A stretch of 56,186 bases of DNA from positions 1 to 56,186 of the forward strand of contig JAAENP010000520.1 in NCBI GenBank assembly GCA_024224155.1. Reading direction: 5' to 3'. Below, in pieces: positions 51,050 through 56,186 of this stretch. The translations under genes and the position numbers were made by a program. The stretch is from a bacterium. GTDB taxonomy: Bacteria; Acidobacteriota; Thermoanaerobaculia; Multivoradales; JAHEKO01. The notes beneath the pieces were generated by a model that worked only from the letters and a program-made list of their open reading frames with translations, made no database searches and was not told the DNA's origin. The stretch's first letter is position 1; each line of letters begins with the position of its first letter.

Positions 51050-52033
51050 TCAGAATCGAATCAGGGCGGAGGCCCAATGAAATCCTGCTCCGAAAGCTGT
51101 CATGAGCACGAGATCGCCGCTGTGGAGGCTTCCGCACTCTCGTGCTTCCACCAGCGCGAGCGGGACGGACGCTGAGCCGGTGTTTCCGAACCTCTCGACA
51201 TTGGAGAACACCTTGCCGGCCTCTAGCTTGAGGGCCTTGCCGACTGCCTGGATGATTCGCTGATTGGCCTGGTGTGGGATGACCAGGTCTACGTCGGAGA
51301 GCTCCCGACCGGCCTTTTCCAGGACCCTTCGCGCGGAGGTGGACATGCGACGCACCGCTTCCTTGAACACTTCGCGACCGTTGAAATCGACCTTGAGAAA
51401 CTCGCCGGACTCGGCCAACTCCCTGGAGAAAGGTTTCTTGGTGCCCCCGGCCTCCCGTTGCAGGATATCGGTCCGGGAGCCGTCGGTTCCTGCGACACAG
51501 GCGAGGATCTCCGCGGCCCCTTCGCGAGCGCCGACCACCGCCGCGCCGGCGCCGTCTCCGAACAGCACGCAGGTACTGCGGTCGCTCCAGTCCATCAACT
51601 TGCTGATCAGCTCGACACCGATGACCAGGACGGTACCGTTCTCGGTCGTGATCCGGCTCCGTGCCAGGTCGAGGGCGAGGACGAAACCAGCACAACCACT
51701 GCCTCCGAGATCGTAGGCCGGGATCTCCTCGAGGCCCAGGCGGTGCTGCAGAAAGGCCGCGGTATCGGGCGTGTAGACCTCGGGCGTGTCGGTGGCGACG
51801 ATGAGCTCATCGATCTCGGCGGGTGCGACGCCCGCATCGGCGAGAGCGGCCAGTGCCGCCTGCTCGGCCATGTCGGCGGTGGTCTCCTCGGGCGCGGCGA
51901 TTCTCCGGGTCTTGATGCCGGTGCGCGAGGTGATCCACTCGTCGGAGGTGTCGACATAGGCTGACCAGTCTTCATTGGTCATCACGCGGCTCGGCGCGTA
52001 GGCGCCGAAGCCCAGAATGCCGATGGGCCTCAT
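51050..52033 (-). CDS. 3-oxoacyl-ACP synthase III (FabH-like)
   Basis: A 327-residue KAS III. Active-site Cys114 lies in GGSGCAGFVLALDLA, His in DLVIPHQANQRII (near 246) and Asn in VERFGNTGSASVPLAL. FabH condenses an acyl-CoA with malonyl-ACP to start fatty acid synthesis, or builds a secondary metabolite. It stands alone here, with no acpP, fabD or fabG nearby, so the primary role is uncertain. The unlinked ACP-ligase fusion is a possible functional relation only by class. Confidence 0.9.
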   Translation of the reverse strand: MRPIGILGFGAYAPSRVMTNEDWSAYVDTSDEWITSRTGIKTRRIAAPEETTADMAEQAALAALADAGVAPAEIDELIVATDTPEVYTPDTAAFLQHRLGLEEIPAYDLGGSGCAGFVLALDLARSRITTENGTVLVIGVELISKLMDWSDRSTCVLFGDGAGAAVVGAREGAAEILACVAGTDGSRTDILQREAGGTKKPFSRELAESGEFLKVDFNGREVFKEAVRRMSTSARRVLEKAGRELSDVDLVIPHQANQRIIQAVGKALKLEAGKVFSNVERFGNTGSASVPLALVEARECGSLHSGDLVLMTAFGAGFHWASALIRF

Positions 52034-52113
52034 GCTGTCGCCACTCTATTCCACAAGGGCTTTGCGAAAAACCCCCGCGCGCGGTCACACCTCCGCGCGG
52101 AATCGACCGCGGC

Positions 52114-53820
52114 TCACACCCAGAGCGGCACGAGCTTGAACTCGTCGACGTCGACCAGGCCTTGATCGGTCAACTTCAGGTGCGGAATCACCTCGAGCGC
52201 CGAGAAACTCATGGCCATGAATGGATCGTGCAATTCGGATCCCAGGTCGTGTGCCGCTCCGATCGCCTCGTCGAGTTGGCTTCTCACCTCTCTGATCGGT
52301 CGGTCGCTCATCAGTCCGGCGTAGGGCAGAGGCACTTCTGCGAGGATGTTTTGTCCGTTGGCGACGACCATCCCGCCTCCGAGCTCCGCCACTCGCCGGG
52401 CCGCGGACCACATCGAGCCGTCGTCCGCGCCGACGACCACGATGTTGTGATGGTCGTGTGCCACCGAAGACGCCAGCGCGCCTTCGCGAAGCCCCATTCC
52501 CTTCACAAAGCCCTTGCCAACCGAGCCCGTGGATCGGTGCCTCTCGATGACCGCGATCTTGAGCAGGTCGCGGCCGGGGTCTGAGAGCGCGAAACCTCCG
52601 TGAATCGAGAGTTTCTCGGCCAGCGACTCGGTGACCAGTTGGTTCGGGACGATGCCGATTACCCGGGCGGTCTCGCCCTGGGCCCGCACGGCGAACTCCA
52701 CCCTGTCCCAATTGACGTTCATCGTGCTGCGCAGCGGGTATTCGGGGTCGGAGGAGACCGGCTCGACCATTTCGCCGTTTCGCGCCACGAGTCTTCCGCC
52801 TCGATACACCGCCATTGCACGGGGGGCCTGGAGATCATCGAAAATGATGAAGTCCGCGCGCCGGCCGGGGGTGATTGCTCCGCGGTCGTGGAGCCGAAAG
52901 TACTCGGCCGTGTTCCAGGTTGCCATTCGGAGCGCGGCGATCGGGTCGATCCCCTCTTCGACCGCCGTGCGCACCATGAAGTCGATGTGACCCTGATCGA
53001 GCAGATCGGCGGGCTGGCGGTCGTCGGTGCAGAAGCAGATCCGATGGTGGTTGGCCTCGGTAACCAAGGGCAGCAGAGTCTTCAGGTTTTGGGCGTTCGT
53101 GGCCTCTCGGATGAAGATCGTCAAGCCCAATCGAAGTTTCTCCCGAGCCTCCTCGACCGTGGTGCACTCGTGGTCGGACTGACATCCCGCGGCGACATAG
53201 GCAGCGAGCTCTTTGCCCGTCAAGCCCGGACAGTGGCCGTCAATCACCATCTCGGAGAAGCCGGCGAGCTTGTCCATCACTTCGGGATCGCCCATGACGA
53301 CGCCGGGGAAGTTCATCACCTCGGCCAGGCCCAGGACCCAGGGGTCGGCCTTGAACGAAGCCAGGTCGTAGCTGCGCAGGTTGGCACCGTTGGTCTCCAT
53401 GTCGGTGGCCGGAACGCACGAGGAGGCCATCACGTACATGCTGAGTGGGCCGCGCTTGGCGTTTTCGAACATGAAACGGATTCCGTCTAGGCCGAGCACG
53501 TTTGCGATTTCATGGGGGTCGGTAACGACCGTGGTGGTTCCGGTCGGCACGACCGCGCCCGCGTACTCGGCCGGAGGCACCAAGCTGCTTTCGATGTGGA
53601 CGTGGGCATCGATCAGGCCCGGCGCGAGATACGCGCCGCCGAGGTCCACTACGTCCTTGGCCTCGTAGTCGTCGCCGATCCCGACGATCCGTGATCGCGC
53701 CGTGGCGACGCTGGTTTCGAGAATCTCGCCGCTCAATACGTTGACGAGGCGAGCGTTGCGGAAGAGAAGGTCAGCCGGTTCCTCGCCGCGTGCGTAACGA
53801 ATGATCTCTGAGATTCGCAC
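52114..53820 (-). CDS. ade: Adenine deaminase
   Basis: A 568-residue Ade-family amidohydrolase. It has GLIDAHVHIESSLVPPAEYAGAVVPTGTTTVVTDPHEIANVLG, the metal HxH plus a carboxylate-bearing H, CFCTDDRQPADLLDQGHIDFMVR, and the C-terminal domain with SVAHDHHNIVVVGADD and GGMVVANG. The enzyme converts adenine to hypoxanthine and ammonia in purine salvage. The start is GTG at 53820. Length matches typical bacterial Ade. Confidence 0.93.
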   Translation of the reverse strand: MRISEIIRYARGEEPADLLFRNARLVNVLSGEILETSVATARSRIVGIGDDYEAKDVVDLGGAYLAPGLIDAHVHIESSLVPPAEYAGAVVPTGTTTVVTDPHEIANVLGLDGIRFMFENAKRGPLSMYVMASSCVPATDMETNGANLRSYDLASFKADPWVLGLAEVMNFPGVVMGDPEVMDKLAGFSEMVIDGHCPGLTGKELAAYVAAGCQSDHECTTVEEAREKLRLGLTIFIREATNAQNLKTLLPLVTEANHHRICFCTDDRQPADLLDQGHIDFMVRTAVEEGIDPIAALRMATWNTAEYFRLHDRGAITPGRRADFIIFDDLQAPRAMAVYRGGRLVARNGEMVEPVSSDPEYPLRSTMNVNWDRVEFAVRAQGETARVIGIVPNQLVTESLAEKLSIHGGFALSDPGRDLLKIAVIERHRSTGSVGKGFVKGMGLREGALASSVAHDHHNIVVVGADDGSMWSAARRVAELGGGMVVANGQNILAEVPLPYAGLMSDRPIREVRSQLDEAIGAAHDLGSELHDPFMAMSFSALEVIPHLKLTDQGLVDVDEFKLVPLWV

Positions 53821-53934
53821 CGATAGGGCCTCGTGTGGGCGGGCATTCTACACCCGGCTCGGGTGCCTTGCCGTCGCTCGGCGAGGGGCCGGGGATCGAG
53901 ATCGAGCCCGACAGGCTTCCCGAACCGGGACCAC

Positions 53935-53964
53935 CGGACATCCGAGTTGACAGGACCGTATAAT
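53935..53964 (+). promoter_or_regulatory. Probable sigma-70 promoter of the PilZ-AMIN gene
   Basis: CGGACA (4 of 6 to TTGACA), an 18-base spacer, then a perfect TATAAT at 53959-53964. It would start transcription near 53971, leaving a leader of about 48 bases with a GAGGT site 9 bases before the ATG. A perfect TTGACA at 53947-53952 is too close to the TATAAT to be its -35. Confidence 0.5.
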
Positions 53965-54018
53965 GCCCGAGGATCAGGTCGGCGTCTGCCGGCCGAAGAC
54001 TCACGAGGTTGTAGCCAA

Positions 54019-55893
54019 ATGGACGAAGGAAATCAAGTGTTCCCGCCGGGTAGCTCTGCGGCCCTGCTGGTAATTGAGTTCCCGAGCTTTCGGGACTTTA
54101 TCGATGCCTACTCGCCGATGATTTCGGAGGAAGGCATCTTCATCCGCAATGCGGATGTCTCCGAGAGCAATGCGTTCTCGGTCGGTGATCGGGTCGATTT
54201 CGAGGTGCGCCTCAAGGACGACTTCCGCCTGATACAGGGTTCGGGTGAAGTCGCCTGGTTGGGCTCCGCGGAGGCAGCCGACGGCGCCGCCGGAACCGCT
54301 ATCCGCTTTCACGACGTCGACGCGCCGAGCCAGCGGCTGATTTCCCGGCTGGTGGGCAACTACGTCCGCGATGGTGGCAAGCTATTCGAAGTCGGAGGGC
54401 CGGCTGCAGACCTCGAGGCCATGCCCGCGCCCGACGCGGGGGGAGACGCGGAAGCGTTGGAGTCGGCGGCTCAGGATGAGCTGTCGGCGGGTCCGCGGCT
54501 CACCGCCGAGACGCTGCAAGCAAGCGAGGCCGACGCCCTGTTCGCGACCCAAGTCGAGGATCTACCTGAAGCGCCGCTCGAATTCGAGAGCGTTTCACCC
54601 GACGAAGTCGAGCCGAGCGATCTCGGACCAGAGGCGCTCGACGACACGGATGACGGCCCGCCCGAGATCGGGTTCGGTCTCGAGGAGCCGATCGGCCTGG
54701 AGACCATCGCGATTCCGTCCGGGCTGGTAGCGGATCTGGCCGACGAGGCCCAGGCCGGCGCGGACGAACCGGGTGCAGCCGAACCCGAGCGACCGGAGAG
54801 TCCGCCGGCAGACCTCGAAGGCTTCGTGCTCGGAGAACCGGCCGAGCAGGAGGTAGGGGAACCGGGGCCACTGCAGGAACAGGTCGAGTTGCCGTCGATC
54901 GCCGAAGGCATTGCGGAAGGCGAGGCGGCACTCGAGGCCGTCGAGGATCTCGACGGTGCCGATTCGACCGCGCCGATCGAAGCTCCGCTCGAGGAAGATC
55001 TAGCCGAGGTCTCCCGGGAGGGGACCGCCGAACCGCTGCAGACGGACCTCGACGGCTCGGGAGGATTTCCCAGCGAGATCGCGCAGGTTGCGGAGGAGCT
55101 GTCGGGCGTTCATCAGTACGATCCGCCGGCAGACGAAGAGGCCAGCTCGGTGACCTATGCCGGATCGGCCAGCGTCAGGTCCGAGAGGAACACGGGCGGG
55201 CGGATAGCGGCTATTGTGGTCACGTTTCTACTGCTTGGCGCGGGAGCATTCTATTTCGGCGACACGATTCGCGGTTTCCTGGGCATGGGCGGAGGCGCCG
55301 ACGACCCAGAAATGTCGGAGATGGTGCGCGCGGGCGAGGCCATGCCGGTGCCGGCGGTCGCTCCGTCTGCCGACGACTCCGGCGAGGCCAAGTCGAGCGC
55401 TTCCGAGGGGAGCGCTGCGGTCGACTCCGTTGAAGGTGCCGTTGAGCTGCCGACGTCCGAGGCTGTTGTTGAGGGTGTTCCCGCGGCCGGTGATCGGCCG
55501 GCCACTTCCAGGCCCGAGCCACGACCGGCGGCACTCGATCCACTGCAGGACGAAGGCGGGGTGCGCCGTGTCGAGCGAATCACCTGGCGCGAAGTGGGCG
55601 AGTCGACGGTCATAACCGTGCGTTCGGACACCGAGTTTTCGAAGGCCAGCGTCGAGACCGTGCGCATCCGCGGAGGCGCTCCGCGTGTGGTGATCAAGAT
55701 CCAGGGAGTCGAGACTGCGTATTCACCGAACGCGATCGCGATCGGCAACCGTCACGTTCTCAGGCTGAGGACGGGCTTGCATCGGGTGGATGGCGGCAGC
55801 TCGCTGCACGTGGTCGCGGACCTGGCGAGTGCGGATGTGTCGATTCTTTCGGTCGAGCCGAAAGGGCGCAACCTCGAGATCACTTTGTCCTAG
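54019..55893 (+). CDS. PilZ-like domain, long acidic linker, membrane helix, AMIN domain
   Basis: A 624-residue single-pass protein. Residues about 12-115 are PilZ-like ([32 protein letters not shown], then [18 protein letters not shown]), but the RxxxR c-di-GMP motif is missing, so ligand binding is uncertain. Residues 125-390 are a Glu/Ala/Pro-rich, strongly acidic linker. A membrane helix spans about 395-418 ([19 protein letters not shown]). The periplasmic end (about 514-624) is an AMIN-like domain ([44 protein letters not shown]), a cell-wall-targeting fold in PilQ and amidases. ATG at 54019 is set by the ribosome site. Confidence 0.8.
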   Translation: MDEGNQVFPPGSSAALLVIEFPSFRDFIDAYSPMISEEGIFIRNADVSESNAFSVGDRVDFEVRLKDDFRLIQGSGEVAWLGSAEAADGAAGTAIRFHDVDAPSQRLISRLVGNYVRDGGKLFEVGGPAADLEAMPAPDAGGDAEALESAAQDELSAGPRLTAETLQASEADALFATQVEDLPEAPLEFESVSPDEVEPSDLGPEALDDTDDGPPEIGFGLEEPIGLETIAIPSGLVADLADEAQAGADEPGAAEPERPESPPADLEGFVLGEPAEQEVGEPGPLQEQVELPSIAEGIAEGEAALEAVEDLDGADSTAPIEAPLEEDLAEVSREGTAEPLQTDLDGSGGFPSEIAQVAEELSGVHQYDPPADEEASSVTYAGSASVRSERNTGGRIAAIVVTFLLLGAGAFYFGDTIRGFLGMGGGADDPEMSEMVRAGEAMPVPAVAPSADDSGEAKSSASEGSAAVDSVEGAVELPTSEAVVEGVPAAGDRPATSRPEPRPAALDPLQDEGGVRRVERITWREVGESTVITVRSDTEFSKASVETVRIRGGAPRVVIKIQGVETAYSPNAIAIGNRHVLRLRTGLHRVDGGSSLHVVADLASADVSILSVEPKGRNLEITLS

Positions 55894-56186
55894 GAGTAGG
55901 CTTCGAAGGCGGCGGCCAGCCCGCGACCGACTTCACGCGAGGAGTCGCTCCGGTGCAGGATCTCCTCGAGGCTCGAAAGCAGCGACAGGACCGAAGTGCG
56001 GCGGCATGACTCGCCCATGAGGCCGATCCGCCAGATCCGCCCGGCCAGCTCTCCGAGTCCGCCGCCGATCTCGATGTTGTAGCCGTTCAGCAACTCCCGA
56101 CGAACCGCGGCATCGTCGACGCCCGCTGGGACATGGACCGCATTGAGCATCGGTAGCCGGTGCTTCCGGGCTACAAACGGGGAGCA
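55890..56186 (-). CDS. Alanine-glyoxylate/serine-pyruvate aminotransferase, C-terminal part (cut by window edge)
   Basis: Read in from the window edge the frame gives about 98 residues: [54 protein letters not shown]... ending in AFEAYS. The [25 protein letters not shown] block is the conserved C-terminal domain of PLP-dependent alanine-glyoxylate aminotransferases (PucG/AGXT class V). The N-terminal PLP-lysine part is beyond the window. The stop overlaps the convergent PilZ-AMIN stop. Confidence 0.85.
   Translation of the reverse strand, partial: CSPFVARKHRLPMLNAVHVPAGVDDAAVRRELLNGYNIEIGGGLGELAGRIWRIGLMGESCRRTSVLSLLSSLEEILHRSDSSREVGRGLAAAFEAYS

Noticed and set aside
53947-53964. TTGACA plus TATAAT as one promoter
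   Set aside because: The boxes are 6 bases apart, far too close for sigma-70; the CGGACA box with 18-base spacing is used instead.
1-56186. tRNA, CRISPR array, prophage or toxin-antitoxin module
   Set aside because: None was recognised on reading both strands; the repeats seen are too few and too short for an array.

Overview
The window is about 56 kb of GC-rich chromosome with about 46 protein genes, one cut off at each end. I see no tRNA, rRNA, CRISPR array, phage module or complete insertion sequence. The gene mix (HdrABC-like proteins, a membrane-bound group 1 [NiFe] hydrogenase, TonB receptor with ECF sigma/FecR, DUF1302/DUF1329/MMPL operon, PilZ-AMIN protein, many sigma-54/PAS/LytTR regulators) suggests a diderm bacterium, most like a soil or sediment Acidobacteriota. 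That placement is inferred from gene content only.

Layout. (1) 1-2125, minus: SRPBCC protein, hdrC, hdrB and the first codons of a probable hdrA. (2) 2490-5518, plus: a periplasmic c-heme-type sensor kinase overlapping a sigma-54 response regulator. (3) 5581-12027, minus: hypA, hypB, a His-rich UreH/HupE-like nickel transporter, then hyaA, hyaB, hyaC (cytochrome b), a maturation protease and a lipoprotein cytochrome c. This forms a complete H2-oxidising unit with maturation and metal supply. (4) 12227-18387: methyltransferase, a three-domain ACP/acyl-adenylating ligase/PlsC fusion, GNAT and a large TPR protein. (5) 18521-25202: two adjacent PPK2 genes, an AbgT transporter with a 49-codon follower, then a minus-strand set of Na/Pi cotransporter, UspA and a third PPK2. 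This is a phosphate/polyphosphate neighbourhood. (6) 25304-28559: a fragment of ferredoxin-NADP reductase, and a TPR protein/LytS/LytTR operon. (7) 28855-37770: secreted proteins, ECF sigma and FecR with an STN-like tail, a repeat-rich non-coding stretch, a TonB receptor with an N-terminal STN domain, and a winged-helix protein. (8) 37817-47141, minus: a five-gene envelope operon (penicillin-acylase-like hydrolase, DUF1302, DUF1329, YCF48-like, MMPL/RND). (9) 47377-56186: amidohydrolase, hybrid kinase, KAS III, adenine deaminase, a PilZ-TM-AMIN protein and the end of an aminotransferase.

How it fits together. The hydrogenase would oxidise H2 outside the membrane and pass electrons to cytochrome b and/or the lipoprotein cytochrome c. 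The adjacent heme sensor/sigma-54 pair is the natural candidate regulator of the hydrogenase and hdr operons, though I could not find a matching -24/-12 promoter. The most unusual items are the Cys-to-Asn change at a proximal cluster ligand of HyaA, the ACP-ligase-PlsC fusion, the tandem PPK2 pair that looks like a split two-domain enzyme, the five-gene envelope operon with its own acylase, and the PilZ-TM-AMIN architecture. Domain names come from reading motifs by eye; no database search was run.
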